DNA of 64,000 nt from Olleya sp. YS. GTDB lineage: Bacteria > Bacteroidota > Bacteroidia > Flavobacteriales > Flavobacteriaceae. A program made the position numbers and the translations under genes. This document shows, piece by piece, positions 7,409-16,022 of this stretch (position 1 is the first letter of the stretch; each line of letters starts with the position of its first letter). The stretch covers positions 1,772,001-1,836,000 of the forward strand of contig NZ_CP121685.1 of assembly GCF_029760915.1 (NCBI RefSeq). The letters run 5' to 3'. The notes beneath the pieces were generated by a model. It ran no database searches. It had not been told where the DNA came from and saw only the letters and a program-made list of their open reading frames with translations.

Positions 7409-9439
7409 TTAATTAATCAGTCCTGCACGTTTTAGTAACGCCTCAGGTTTAGGTTCCTGACCTCTAAAACGTTTGTAAAGTGTCATTGGGTTATCTGTTC
7501 CACCTTGAGATAATACATGATCTTTAAATTTTGTAGCTACTAGTTTGTTAAAAATACCTTGTTCCTTAAAATACTCAAATGCATCTGCATCCAATACTTC
7601 TGCCCATTTGTAGCTATAATATCCTGATGAGTAACCTCCTTGAAATATGTGTGCAAAAGCCGTACTCATACAGTTGCCTTCAACATCTGGATAAAGTCGA
7701 GTACCTTTAAATGCTTCATTTTCATGAGCTTTGACATCTGTAATAGTCGTAGGGTTTGTGCCATGCCAACTCATGTCTAACAACCCAAAGCTAATTTGTC
7801 TTAAGGTTTGCATACCTTCATGGAAGCTGGCACTTTCTTTAATTTTTTTGACCAGTTCCATAGGTATCACTTCATCAGTTTTATAATGCTTTGCAAATAA
7901 CTCTAACGCTTCCTTTTCGTAACACCAGTTTTCTAAAATTTGGCTTGGTAATTCCACAAAATCCCAGTACACACTGGTTCCTGATAAGCTAGGATAATTA
8001 GTATTGGCAAGCATACCATGTAAAGCATGCCCAAATTCGTGAAACAAAGTGGTCACTTCATTAAAGGTTAATAAAGACGGTTTGCTTTTTGTAGGTTTTG
8101 TAAAATTACACACTATCGAAACGTGTGGACGTTCTTGGATACCATCTTTAACGTACTGTGGTTTATAAGACGTCATCCAAGCACCATTACGTTTTCCAGC
8201 TCTTGGAAAAAAGTCTGCGTAGAATATAGAAACAAGTTTATTATTGTCGTCTAAAACTTCATAAGTCATGATATCTTCATGATATTTATCTATAGTATCT
8301 ATGCTTTTAAATTGAAGTCCAAATAATTTATTTGCTACTTGAAATGCACCATCAATCACTTTTTCTAATTGAAAATATGGTTTTAATTTTTCGTCATCTA
8401 AATTAAATAATTGTTGCTTCAATTTTTCAGAATAGTAAGCCGAATCCCATTTCTCTAACTGTTTAATTCCATCTAACGTTTTAGCAAAATTTTGAAGGTT
8501 TGCAAACTCACGTTCTGCTGCTGGTTTTGCTTTATCCAACAACTCATTTAAAAACGAGGTAACTTTTTCTGGTGTTTCAGCCATACGCTCTTCTAGTACA
8601 AAATGGGCATGCGTTTTATAGCCTAACAATTGGGCTCTTTGGTATCGTAGTTTAGCAATATTTATAACATTTTTTTGATTATCCAATGTATCGTTATTAA
8701 ATCCTTTACTACCAAAAGCTAAAGCTAGTTTTTTACGTAATGCTCTATTATCTGCATAGGTCATAAATGGAATGTAACTTGGATAATCTAACGTGATTAA
8801 CCAACCTTCTTTTTGTTTTGATTCTGCTAATTGCTTTGCAGCTTCTATAGCACCTTCAGGCAAACCTGATAAGTCAGCTTCGTCTGTGATTAGCATTTCA
8901 AACGCATTGGTTTCTGCTAAAATATTTTCGCCAAACTTTAATTTTAAAGTTGCTAATTGTTTGTCTATATCTCTAAGTTGTTGTTTTTTATCCTCTGGTA
9001 AATTAGCACCATTTCTGGAAAAGCTTTTGTATTTTTTATCTAACAACGTGTTTTGTTCTGTATTTAAATCAAACTCGATTTTGTTATCATAAACGTGTTT
9101 AACACGTTCAAATAAACCTTCATTTAGAGTTATGTCATTTCCAAATTCTGTTAAAATAGGAGAGATTTCTTGAGCGATTTTTTGAATCTCATCATTTGTT
9201 TCTGCAGAATTTAAATTAAAAAAGATACTAGTTACACGATCCAATTGCAATCCTGAATATTCTAATGCTTCAATAGTGTTTTTAAATGTAGCTGATTCAG
9301 TATTATTTACTATAGCGTCTATTTCTTTTTTAGTTTGTTCAATAAGTTCTAAAACTGCAGGCTTAAAGCTCTCATTTTTAATAGATTGAAAAGGTGCAGT
9401 GTTAAATTTTGTGTTAAAATTGTATAAAAGTGGATTCAT
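7409..9439 (-). CDS. M3-family zinc oligopeptidase (oligopeptidase A / Dcp type)
   Basis: A 676-residue thimet-oligopeptidase-family metallopeptidase that cleaves short peptides in the cytoplasm. The zinc motif HEFGHALHG lies near residue 465, and the family signature continues with SGTSVYWDFVELPSQILENW and YSSGYYSYKWAEVLDADAF. The start chosen is the ATG at 9437-9439 (MNPLLYNFNTKFNTAPF). The 13 codons upstream do not look like a signal peptide and families start here. There is no signal peptide. A long gap with small-RNA-like units separates it from purE. Whether it is OpdA-like or a dipeptidyl carboxypeptidase cannot be settled from the sequence alone. Confidence 0.93.
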   Translation of the reverse strand: MNPLLYNFNTKFNTAPFQSIKNESFKPAVLELIEQTKKEIDAIVNNTESATFKNTIEALEYSGLQLDRVTSIFFNLNSAETNDEIQKIAQEISPILTEFGNDITLNEGLFERVKHVYDNKIEFDLNTEQNTLLDKKYKSFSRNGANLPEDKKQQLRDIDKQLATLKLKFGENILAETNAFEMLITDEADLSGLPEGAIEAAKQLAESKQKEGWLITLDYPSYIPFMTYADNRALRKKLALAFGSKGFNNDTLDNQKNVINIAKLRYQRAQLLGYKTHAHFVLEERMAETPEKVTSFLNELLDKAKPAAEREFANLQNFAKTLDGIKQLEKWDSAYYSEKLKQQLFNLDDEKLKPYFQLEKVIDGAFQVANKLFGLQFKSIDTIDKYHEDIMTYEVLDDNNKLVSIFYADFFPRAGKRNGAWMTSYKPQYVKDGIQERPHVSIVCNFTKPTKSKPSLLTFNEVTTLFHEFGHALHGMLANTNYPSLSGTSVYWDFVELPSQILENWCYEKEALELFAKHYKTDEVIPMELVKKIKESASFHEGMQTLRQISFGLLDMSWHGTNPTTITDVKAHENEAFKGTRLYPDVEGNCMSTAFAHIFQGGYSSGYYSYKWAEVLDADAFEYFKEQGIFNKLVATKFKDHVLSQGGTDNPMTLYKRFRGQEPKPEALLKRAGLIN

Positions 9440-9483
9440 TATAACGTTGTAGTAGTGTTTAGATGTTAAAATTAGCATTTTAA

Positions 9484-9515
9484 TTGCATACTAATTATTT
9501 AAATGACTATTTTTG
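9484..9515 (+). promoter_or_regulatory. Promoter for the first small-RNA unit
   Basis: TTG (9484-9486), 21 nt, then TATTTTTG (9508-9515), matching TTG-N17-23-TAnnTTTG. Transcription would begin about 9519, just before the T-run and first hairpin of unit A. Units B and C keep only the TTTTG part of the box at the same distance from the hairpin. Confidence 0.55.
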
Positions 9516-9519
9516 TACT

Positions 9520-9604
9520 GATTTTTTCCCGTGAGTTGGTTACTCACATAAAAATTATTGATTAATAGCGATAAAAAGCCTCAGACAAGTCTGAGGCTTT
9601 TTTT
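9520..9604 (+). ncRNA. Candidate small RNA, unit A of three
   Basis: Order of elements: T-rich 5' end; hairpin GTGAGT-TGGTT-ACTCAC (9531-9547); A-rich linker; TAATAGCGAT (9563-9572); then a terminator hairpin AAAGCCTCAGAC/GTCTGAGGCTTT ending in seven T's. It has the best promoter of the three. Downstream T-run only on the plus strand fixes the direction. It may belong to the Rfam flavo-1 type of flavobacterial RNAs, but this is not verified. Confidence 0.65.
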
Positions 9605-9710
9605 GTGTGTAATGTTGTTTTTAATCGATGATAACGAACACTTTATCTAATATTTGAATTATTTGATAGTTGTAAATGCGGTTTTGTTTGAAAAGTAACG
9701 TTTTTGCATC

Positions 9711-9792
9711 TGTTTTTTTGATGTGAGTAACATACTCATATAATAGAAAATAATAGCGATGGAAGCCTCAAACTTTGGTTTGGGGCTTTTTT
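9711..9792 (+). ncRNA. Candidate small RNA, unit B of three
   Basis: Same layout as unit A: T-run, hairpin GTGAGT-AACAT-ACTCAT (9723-9739), TAATAGCGAT (9751-9760), then terminator stem GCCTCAAAC/GTTTGGGGC (one G-U pair) followed by T's. The loop sequences differ from unit A while the stems are kept, as expected for selected RNA structure. Confidence 0.65.
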
Positions 9793-9899
9793 CGTTCGCA
9801 AATATGTAGATTATCGATTATTGATGCATTTTATCGAAATCACACAGTTTGTTCTATTCGAATAATAGAATTTAATTTCTAAATAAGACTTTTGACGTA

Positions 9900-9980
9900 G
9901 TTTTTTTGATGTGAGAATACACTCTCATATATAGAACGATTAATAGCGATTGAAAGCCTCAACTGTGTTGGGGCTTTCTT
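9900..9980 (+). ncRNA. Candidate small RNA, unit C of three
   Basis: T-run, hairpin GTGAGA-ATACAC-TCTCAT (9911-9928), TAATAGCGAT (9941-9950), then terminator stem AAAGCCTCAAC/GTTGGGGCTTT. Compared with A and B the sixth stem pair has changed from T-A to A-T on both sides, a compensatory change. It ends 15 bp before the purE stop codon, on the opposite strand. Confidence 0.62.
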
Positions 9981-9995
9981 AATTTATGATATTAG

Positions 9996-10478
9996 CTATT
10001 TTAAATCTTTAGCAGCATTTTCGACTTTAAGCTTTAAGCCTTCCTTATACGTTACTATTTTGTCTAAAACACATTGGTCTGAAACACCAATAATTTGAGC
10101 TGCCAAAATCCCAGCATTTTTTGCACCATTAAGTGCTACAGTAGCTACAGGAACACCTCCAGGCATTTGTAAAATTGATAAAACAGAGTCCCAACCATCT
10201 ATAGAGTTACTACTTTTTACAGGTACACCTATTACTGGAAGTGGACTTAATGAAGCTACCATTCCTGGTAAATGTGCAGCACCACCAGCACCAGCAACTA
10301 TGACTTTAATATCACGTTTGTGTGCATTTTTGCTAAAATCAAATAGTTTTTCGGGTGTACGATGCGCAGATACAATATCAACCTCTACTTCAATATCAAA
10401 TCCTTTTAAAATATCTATAGCGTCTTGCATAACTGGCATGTCGCTAATACTTCCCATGATTACTGCTACTTTACTCAT
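9996..10478 (-). CDS. purE: 5-(carboxyamino)imidazole ribonucleotide mutase (class I PurE)
   Basis: A 160-residue class I PurE converting N5-CAIR to CAIR in de novo purine synthesis. Visible motifs are MGSISDMPVM at the N-terminus, SAHRTPEKL (catalytic His) around residue 38, AGAGGAAHLPGM around 62 and the PVIGVPVKSS / GVPVATVALNGAKNAG segments. It starts 1 nt after the purK stop, so the pair is co-transcribed and probably translationally coupled; PurK supplies the substrate. Confidence 0.97.
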   Translation of the reverse strand: MSKVAVIMGSISDMPVMQDAIDILKGFDIEVEVDIVSAHRTPEKLFDFSKNAHKRDIKVIVAGAGGAAHLPGMVASLSPLPVIGVPVKSSNSIDGWDSVLSILQMPGGVPVATVALNGAKNAGILAAQIIGVSDQCVLDKIVTYKEGLKLKVENAAKDLK

Positions 10479-10479
10479 T

Positions 10480-11634
10480 TTATTTGCTTATTACTTTAAT
10501 ACTATTCTTAACCTCTTCTGCAATTTGTCTTGCTGTATCTAAATCTTCATTAACTATGGTAACATGTCCCATTTTTCTAAAAGGGCGAGTATCTTTTTTA
10601 CCGTATATATGTGGTGTCACACCTTCCATAGCCATTATGGTTTCAATGTTTTTGTATATAACAGGACCTGTGTGATTTTCTGCTCCTACAAGATTTACCA
10701 TAATTCCGCCAACTTTATTTTTGGTGTTTCCTAAAGGTAACCCTAAAATGGCTCTAATGTGTTGCTCAAATTGTGATGTGTAACTTGCTTCTATGGTTTG
10801 ATGACCAGAATTATGAGGTCTTGGAGCGACCTCATTTATTAATATTTGGTCGTCTTCTGTTTGAAATAATTCTACAGCTAATAACCCAATATGATTGTAA
10901 GCTTCAGATGTTTTTATAGCCACTTCTTGTACTTTTAAAGCCACTTCAGGACTAATTCTAGCAGGACAAATGACATATTCTACTTGATTGGCTTCAGGAT
11001 GAAATTCCATTTCTACCACAGGATAGGTTTTAGTTTCGCCTGTACTGCTTCTAGCCACAATGACTGCTAATTCATTTTTAAATGGTATGAGTTGCTCTGC
11101 AATACATTCGCCCTTAGGCAAATCGTTTAAATCAGATAATTGTCTTACTATTTTTACACCATTACCATCGTAACCAAATTGTGTAGCTTTCCAAACAAAA
11201 GGTAAGCTTAATCCACCATTATCAATTGCGTCTTCAATTTCAGACAAATAAGCAAATCTACTAAAAGGTGCAGTAGGTAAATTATGGTCTAAATAAAATA
11301 ATTTTTGAGTGGCTTTATTTTGAATACGACGTAATGTTTTGGCAGATGGATAAACTTTTACGCCTTCTTTTTCTAGTTTTTCTAAAGCTTGAACATTAAC
11401 ATTTTCAATTTCGATAGTTAAAACATCCACGAGTTTACCAAAATTGTAAACAGTATCAAAATCCATTAAATCACCTTTAACAAATTTATTACAGGCTAAT
11501 CGGCTAGGTGCTTCTTCACTACTGTCTAAAACACAAGTGTAAATATCAAATTTTCTAGTGTTGTACAGTAACATTTTACCTAACTGTCCACCACCAAGGA
11601 TACCTAATTTAAAGTCTGAAGAAAAATAATTCAT
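10480..11634 (-). CDS. purK: 5-(carboxyamino)imidazole ribonucleotide synthase
   Basis: A 384-residue ATP-grasp enzyme that carboxylates AIR to N5-CAIR using bicarbonate and ATP. The N-terminal GILGGGQLGKMLL (residues about 11-23) is the family signature. The central ATP-grasp part has PFVWKATQFGYDGNGVKIV and the C-terminal catalytic region has LFQTEDDQILINEVAPRPHNSGHQTIEA. It is upstream of purE in a two-gene operon, divergent from the hpt-adk fusion gene. Confidence 0.97.
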   Translation of the reverse strand: MNYFSSDFKLGILGGGQLGKMLLYNTRKFDIYTCVLDSSEEAPSRLACNKFVKGDLMDFDTVYNFGKLVDVLTIEIENVNVQALEKLEKEGVKVYPSAKTLRRIQNKATQKLFYLDHNLPTAPFSRFAYLSEIEDAIDNGGLSLPFVWKATQFGYDGNGVKIVRQLSDLNDLPKGECIAEQLIPFKNELAVIVARSSTGETKTYPVVEMEFHPEANQVEYVICPARISPEVALKVQEVAIKTSEAYNHIGLLAVELFQTEDDQILINEVAPRPHNSGHQTIEASYTSQFEQHIRAILGLPLGNTKNKVGGIMVNLVGAENHTGPVIYKNIETIMAMEGVTPHIYGKKDTRPFRKMGHVTIVNEDLDTARQIAEEVKNSIKVISK

Positions 11635-11656
11635 TGGTCACAAAACTTGTTAGCAA

Positions 11657-11664
11657 CAAAAATA
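11657..11664 (-). promoter_or_regulatory. Candidate -7 box for purK-purE
   Basis: On the minus strand TATTTTTG matches TAnnTTTG, 22 nt upstream of the purK ATG. A TTTG occurs upstream but with too short a spacing, so the -33 element is uncertain. Confidence 0.4.
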
Positions 11665-11729
11665 CATTTTAAAACCAAATTACCACTTAAAAATCGAATT
11701 CAAATATCTAATAAGCGCTTGTAAATAGT

Positions 11730-11737
11730 TATATTTG
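11730..11737 (+). promoter_or_regulatory. Candidate -7 box for the hpt-adk fusion
   Basis: TATATTTG matches TAnnTTTG, 17 nt before the ATG at 11755, giving a short leader. No clear -33 TTG at the usual distance. Confidence 0.42.
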
Positions 11738-11754
11738 CGCTTTAAAATTATCTA

Positions 11755-12870
11755 ATGCAAACTATTACGCTTCACGACAAACAATTTAAGTCATTTATTT
11801 CTGAAGAAGAGATTGATGCTGCTGTGTCCAAAATGGCAGAACAAGTAGCAAAAGATTTAGGTGATGAAGTACCTGTTTTTGTGGGTATTTTAAATGGGTC
11901 TTTTATGTTGGTTAGTGATTTTGTTAAAAAGTACCCTAAGCCATGCGAAGTTACTTTTATTAAATTAGCATCTTATGAAGGTGTTAAATCTACAGAAGAT
12001 ATCCAACGCTTAATAGGATTAACACAAGACTTAAGTGGACGTACAGTTGTGATTCTTGAAGATATTATAGATACTGGGAACACATTACATGAAGTGCATC
12101 GTATTTTTAAAAATGAAAACGTCAAACAACTGCTTATTGCAACATTGTTTTACAAGCCAGAAGCTTACAAAAAAGATTTTAAATTACATTATGTTGGTAT
12201 AGAAATACCTAATAAATTCATTGTTGGTTATGGATTAGACTACGATGGGTTAGGACGAGATTTACCAGCAGTTTACCAATTAAAAACAACACAACACATG
12301 ACTAATTTAGTGCTATTTGGACCTCCAGGTGCAGGTAAAGGAACGCAAGCTAATTTTTTAAAGGAAAAGTACGACTTAGTGCATATCTCTACAGGAGATG
12401 TTTTTAGATATAATATTAAAAACGAAACTGCTTTAGGTACGCTTGCTAAATCTTACATGGATAAAGGACATTTAGTACCAGATCAAGTAACTATAGATAT
12501 GTTGGAAGCAGAAGTAGAACGCAACGCAGGAGCTAAAGGCTTTATATTTGATGGTTTTCCAAGGAATGAGACACAAGCCAAAGCGTTAGATAAAATTATG
12601 GACGCTAAAGATTCGCAGATTAATGCTATGATAGCTCTAGAAGTTGAAGATGAAGTGTTAGTCCAACGTTTATTAGAAAGAGGAAAAACAAGCGGTAGAA
12701 AGGATGATTCTGACGAAGCAATTATCAGAAACAGGATACAAGTATACTATAACGAAACAGCTGTTTTGAAAGACTTTTATGCTGCACAAAATAAATATTA
12801 CGGAGTAGATGGTATTGGTAGTATTGAAGAGATTACAAAGCGCTTACATCAAGTAATAGATAAACTATAA
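11755..12870 (+). CDS. Fused hypoxanthine phosphoribosyltransferase - adenylate kinase
   Basis: A 371-residue two-domain protein. Residues about 1-180 are a hypoxanthine-type phosphoribosyltransferase: GILNGSFMLVSDF, the PRPP loop VVILEDIIDTGNTL (about 99-112), and the C-terminal YGLDYDGLGRDLPAVY. After only a few linker residues, residues about 182-371 are an adenylate kinase: LFGPPGAGKGTQA P-loop, HISTGDVFR, GFIFDGFPRNETQA and a short LID (LERGKTSGRKDDSDEAI) without zinc cysteines. The protein would salvage hypoxanthine/guanine to IMP/GMP and interconvert adenylates. An ATG at 12298 sits exactly at the domain junction and could give a separate kinase. This fusion is, to my knowledge, frequent in Flavobacteriaceae. 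It lies next to purEK and obgE. Confidence 0.95.
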   Translation: MQTITLHDKQFKSFISEEEIDAAVSKMAEQVAKDLGDEVPVFVGILNGSFMLVSDFVKKYPKPCEVTFIKLASYEGVKSTEDIQRLIGLTQDLSGRTVVILEDIIDTGNTLHEVHRIFKNENVKQLLIATLFYKPEAYKKDFKLHYVGIEIPNKFIVGYGLDYDGLGRDLPAVYQLKTTQHMTNLVLFGPPGAGKGTQANFLKEKYDLVHISTGDVFRYNIKNETALGTLAKSYMDKGHLVPDQVTIDMLEAEVERNAGAKGFIFDGFPRNETQAKALDKIMDAKDSQINAMIALEVEDEVLVQRLLERGKTSGRKDDSDEAIIRNRIQVYYNETAVLKDFYAAQNKYYGVDGIGSIEEITKRLHQVIDKL

Positions 12871-12929
12871 CATTTGTTGTAGAGTATAAGAGTGAGCAAT
12901 TTTTCACTTTTCACTTTTAATTTAAAATA

Positions 12930-13925
12930 ATGACAGAGGGTAATTTTGTTGACTACGTAAAAATGCATGTCTCTTCCGGAAATGGAGGAAAGGGATCTGT
13001 ACACTTACATCGTGAAAAGTTTATCACAAAAGGTGGACCAGATGGAGGAGATGGTGGACGTGGTGGGCACGTTATTTTAAGAGGAAACTCTAACCTTTGG
13101 ACATTATTACACCTTAAGTTTAAACGTCATGTGCGTGCTGGACATGGAGAACATGGTAGTAAAAGCAGAAGCTCTGGAGCAGATGGTGAAGATATGTATA
13201 TGGATGTGCCATTAGGAACAGTAGTTAGAGATACTGAAACTAATGAAATACTGTTTGAAATTACAGAAGATGGTGAAGAGCGTATTGTAGCAGAAGGTGG
13301 TAAAGGAGGATTAGGAAACTGGCATTTTAAAAGCTCTACCAATCAAACACCTCGTTATGCACAACCAGGTTTGCCTCTTGAAGAAAAATTTATAACATTA
13401 GAACTTAAAGTTTTAGCAGATGTTGGTTTAGTTGGTTTTCCTAATGCTGGAAAGTCTACGTTGTTATCAGTAGTAACTTCTGCTAAACCTAAAATAGCAG
13501 ATTACGAGTTTACTACACTAAAACCAAACTTAGGTATTGTAAAATATCGTGATTTTAAGACGTTTGTAATGGCAGATATACCTGGAATTATAGAAGGAGC
13601 TGCAGAAGGTAAAGGTCTTGGTTATTACTTTTTACGTCACATAGAGCGTAACTCTATTTTACTGTTTATGATTCCTGCAGACGCAAAAGATATTAAAGAA
13701 CAATATGATATTTTGTTAGATGAATTGCGTCGTTATAACCCAGAAATGTTGGATAAGGATAGGTTAATCGCAATTTCTAAATCCGATATGTTGGATGACG
13801 AGCTAAAAGCTGAAATGAAAGCAGAACTAGACCAAAGTCTACCCATACCATATTTATTTATTTCAAGTGTGGCGCAACAAGGATTAACCGAGTTGAAAGA
13901 TGCACTCTGGAAAATGTTAAACTAA
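12930..13925 (+). CDS. obgE: GTPase Obg
   Basis: A 331-residue Obg-family GTPase involved in large-subunit assembly and the stringent response. The glycine-rich Obg fold spans about 1-157 ([29 protein letters not shown]). The G domain carries G1 [11 protein letters not shown] (about 170), the switch [13 protein letters not shown]3 DIPGIIEGA and G4 SKSD. No C-terminal OCT extension is present. It follows the hpt-adk gene by 59 bp and its stop overlaps the stop of the convergent hydrolase gene in the tetranucleotide CTAA. Confidence 0.97.
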   Translation: MTEGNFVDYVKMHVSSGNGGKGSVHLHREKFITKGGPDGGDGGRGGHVILRGNSNLWTLLHLKFKRHVRAGHGEHGSKSRSSGADGEDMYMDVPLGTVVRDTETNEILFEITEDGEERIVAEGGKGGLGNWHFKSSTNQTPRYAQPGLPLEEKFITLELKVLADVGLVGFPNAGKSTLLSVVTSAKPKIADYEFTTLKPNLGIVKYRDFKTFVMADIPGIIEGAAEGKGLGYYFLRHIERNSILLFMIPADAKDIKEQYDILLDELRRYNPEMLDKDRLIAISKSDMLDDELKAEMKAELDQSLPIPYLFISSVAQQGLTELKDALWKMLN

Positions 13926-15022
13926 AAGCGAGTCTTAATCCAATCACTAATTAGTTTCAGCGCATTAGTGGAGAAGGTTTCTTCTAATGTTGTATACTCA
14001 CTAGTTAATCCAGTTTTAGCGGTTTGGAACAAGTGATTTAAATTTTCTAATTTTTTTATAGTTACATCTTTGTTTTTAGCAGTTTTAAGATGTGCTTCTA
14101 TTGCAGGTAAATTAATTTCATGTAATACTTGAAAATCTTTAGTTCCGTTTAATGCTAAAACAGGACAAGTTGTTTTTTCTAGATATGGTTTTGGGTCTAA
14201 CCTAATAAACTCAATAAACCAAGGGATAGAATAAGTGTCTATCATTTGCTTTTTTGCAACTGGATTTAAAATAAATGCTACAGTTTTATTGTCTTTATTT
14301 TTTTCTTGGTATTTATTAATAAAGGTTTCAATCTTAGTTCGGATACTATAATTTTTTTCTTCAAGTATAATTCTGTAAAAATTAGAATTTAATTCAAGTT
14401 GAATGTTTATAGCTTCCTCAGTAAGTCCTATTGATTTTAAAATTTTTTTATTTTGAGTTTCTAATAGTTGATCACCTCTTACTCCTGGTGCAGCAAGCAT
14501 TACAATAAAAGCAACATCAATATTTTTTGAGGCTACCATTGGTGCAATAATACCACCTTCACTATGACCAATTAAACCAATTTTTGATTGGTCTATATCT
14601 GTTCTAGTTTTTAAATACTTTATGCCAGCTTCTACATCTGACGCTAAATCATAAGTAGTTGCGTTTCTAATATCTCCTGTAGATTTACCAACACCTCTTT
14701 CATCAAAACGTAAAACAGCTATTCCGTTATTGGTTAAGTAGTCTGCAATAACCCAAAATGGTTTATGTCCAGCAATATTACAATCTCTATCATGAGCGCC
14801 AGAACCGTTTATTAAAATGACTACTGCTGGATTTTTTACTTCTTTAGGTAAGGTTAAAGTACCTGAGAGTAAAACACTATCTGCATCTTTATTTGAATAA
14901 GTTACCTCTTCAATTGTATAGTTAAAAGGTGCTTTTGGTGTTTGGGGCTTTTCGGTTTGAGAGAATAATAATCCAGAATACATAAGAATTAAAATAACTG
15001 TAATATTTATTGAAGTTTTCAT
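13922..15022 (-). CDS. Secreted alpha/beta hydrolase
   Basis: A 366-residue alpha/beta hydrolase with a signal peptide ([22 protein letters not shown]). The serine nucleophile lies in GHSEGG (near residue 153), with the oxyanion region NGSGAHDRD near 73, [12 protein letters not shown] near 103, and the probable acid and base in NGTKDFQV and LNHLFQT. This architecture is typical of Bacteroidota esterase/acyl-peptidase-like proteins acting in the periplasm. It lies 5 nt after the SdpI-like gene, so it is the last gene of a three-gene operon with the SdpR/SdpI pair. The substrate is unknown. Confidence 0.9.
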   Translation of the reverse strand: MKTSINITVILILMYSGLLFSQTEKPQTPKAPFNYTIEEVTYSNKDADSVLLSGTLTLPKEVKNPAVVILINGSGAHDRDCNIAGHKPFWVIADYLTNNGIAVLRFDERGVGKSTGDIRNATTYDLASDVEAGIKYLKTRTDIDQSKIGLIGHSEGGIIAPMVASKNIDVAFIVMLAAPGVRGDQLLETQNKKILKSIGLTEEAINIQLELNSNFYRIILEEKNYSIRTKIETFINKYQEKNKDNKTVAFILNPVAKKQMIDTYSIPWFIEFIRLDPKPYLEKTTCPVLALNGTKDFQVLHEINLPAIEAHLKTAKNKDVTIKKLENLNHLFQTAKTGLTSEYTTLEETFSTNALKLISDWIKTRF

Positions 15023-15027
15023 AATAA

Positions 15028-15666
15028 TTAGTTTAATTTTTTATATTCTAAGTAGGAATGTAACAGTGGAATAATAGTTAAAATAATTACAATAACTAAA
15101 AATAAGGTTGCTGCAGTTTCATTTTTAAAAATCAACCCTACAAAAACAATTAATAAGCCACCAGCAAACCATAATTTGCTTCCTAGTTGGTGTGTTTTTT
15201 TCCATACAGTTTCATTTTCTAAAGTCCATGGTGTTCTTATTCCAATAAAATAGTTAGGTTTAACGGTTTTCATATAATTACCTAAAAAGGTAAATAATAA
15301 ACCTATTAAAATATATATAACATTTGGATTAGAAAGACTTTGTGATTTTGCACTGTGTATAATATATAAAGCTAAAATAGACATAAACAAAACCAAGAAA
15401 AACTTAAGTTGATTATACTTTTTACCCATAGTTGCAATCTTTTTTTTAGGGTCTATTTTAGGTACAACGGTCATAATAACATATACTAAAACTGGCAATA
15501 GTAAGGTAATTAGCCATAAGGTTGACTTATTACCGTAACCATCAATTTCTCCACTAGCATTCCAATGTGTTGGCACGGTTTCTGGCAAACTATTATAGAT
15601 ATAGCCCAAATAAATTAATGGTAATACAATTATTATTAATAGCGGAAGTTCTTTTTTAAAATTCAT
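15028..15666 (-). CDS. SdpI-family membrane protein (DUF1648 + SdpI domains)
   Basis: A 212-residue polytopic membrane protein with about six helices. The N-terminal DUF1648 region has the signature LPETVPTHWNASGEIDGYGNKSTLW (split around residues 28-52). The SdpI segment near the C-terminus has YFIGIRTPWTLENETVWKKTHQLGSKLWFAGG. In Bacillus subtilis SdpI gives immunity to the SdpC toxin and sequesters SdpR. Here it follows an SdpR-like repressor by 4 nt, so the pair is conserved even though no SdpC toxin gene is visible. Confidence 0.92.
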   Translation of the reverse strand: MNFKKELPLLIIIVLPLIYLGYIYNSLPETVPTHWNASGEIDGYGNKSTLWLITLLLPVLVYVIMTVVPKIDPKKKIATMGKKYNQLKFFLVLFMSILALYIIHSAKSQSLSNPNVIYILIGLLFTFLGNYMKTVKPNYFIGIRTPWTLENETVWKKTHQLGSKLWFAGGLLIVFVGLIFKNETAATLFLVIVIILTIIPLLHSYLEYKKLN

Positions 15667-15670
15667 AATC

Positions 15671-15925
15671 CTATTTTTTTAAGGTTATTATCCATTGTAA
15701 AATATCTTCTAAAATTGTCGTGTTGATAGAGTACACCACAAACTGACCTTTTTTTTCACTAGTTACCAAATCTGCTTGCCTTAAAATATCTAAGTGATGT
15801 GATATACTAGGTTTAGTAATATTAAAAGCATTAGCAATATCACCAGCAGAGAGATCCTTTTCTTTAAGTAACTCTAAGATTTCACGTCTTGTGTTATCAT
15901 TTAAGGCTTTGAATAACGCATTCAT
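15671..15925 (-). CDS. ArsR-family repressor, SdpR-like
   Basis: An 84-residue winged-helix repressor. It starts MNALFKALNDNTRREILELLKEKDLSAGDIA, with the recognition helix ITKPSISHHLDILRQADLV (about 37-55) and a wing SEKKGQFVVYSIN, all typical of autorepressor SdpR proteins. No metal-binding cysteines are present. It heads the operon with SdpI and the hydrolase. A palindrome at 15935-15956, 10 bp upstream of its ATG, is the likely operator. Confidence 0.93.
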   Translation of the reverse strand: MNALFKALNDNTRREILELLKEKDLSAGDIANAFNITKPSISHHLDILRQADLVTSEKKGQFVVYSINTTILEDILQWIITLKK

Positions 15926-15934
15926 CTATTTAGG

Positions 15935-15956
15935 TATTTAGACAAATATCTAAATA
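15935..15956. promoter_or_regulatory. Palindromic operator of the SdpR-like repressor
   Basis: TATTTAGA, six bases, TCTAAATA: 8-bp perfect arms. On the minus strand GATATTTG, a one-mismatch -7 box, lies inside it, so binding would block transcription of the operon. Confidence 0.6.
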
Positions 15957-15971
15957 TTATTTTAAAATCAC

Positions 15972-15999
15972 AAAAAAGACTTCCAAATATTTGAAAGCC
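15972..15999 (-). terminator. Rho-independent terminator of the DoxX gene
   Basis: On the minus strand a hairpin (GGCTTTCAAA pairing with TTTGGAAGTC, including G-U pairs) is followed by TTTTTT. It lies 24 bp past the DoxX stop and before the SdpR operon. Confidence 0.6.
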
Positions 16000-16022
16000 T
16001 TTAAACTATTTTTACTATTAAT

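Larger units (their letters stand above)
9440..9995. other. 556-bp gap without protein gene, holding three related RNA-like units
   Basis: No convincing protein frame is seen. The stretch between the M3 peptidase start and the purE stop contains three plus-strand units spaced about 189 bp apart, listed separately. The DNA between units (about 9606-9700 and 9795-9885) is AT-rich and shows no clear structure. Confidence 0.8.

Noticed and set aside
9440-9995. CRISPR-like array
   Set aside because: Units are about 190 bp apart, imperfect and structured as hairpins with terminators, not short identical repeats with unique spacers.
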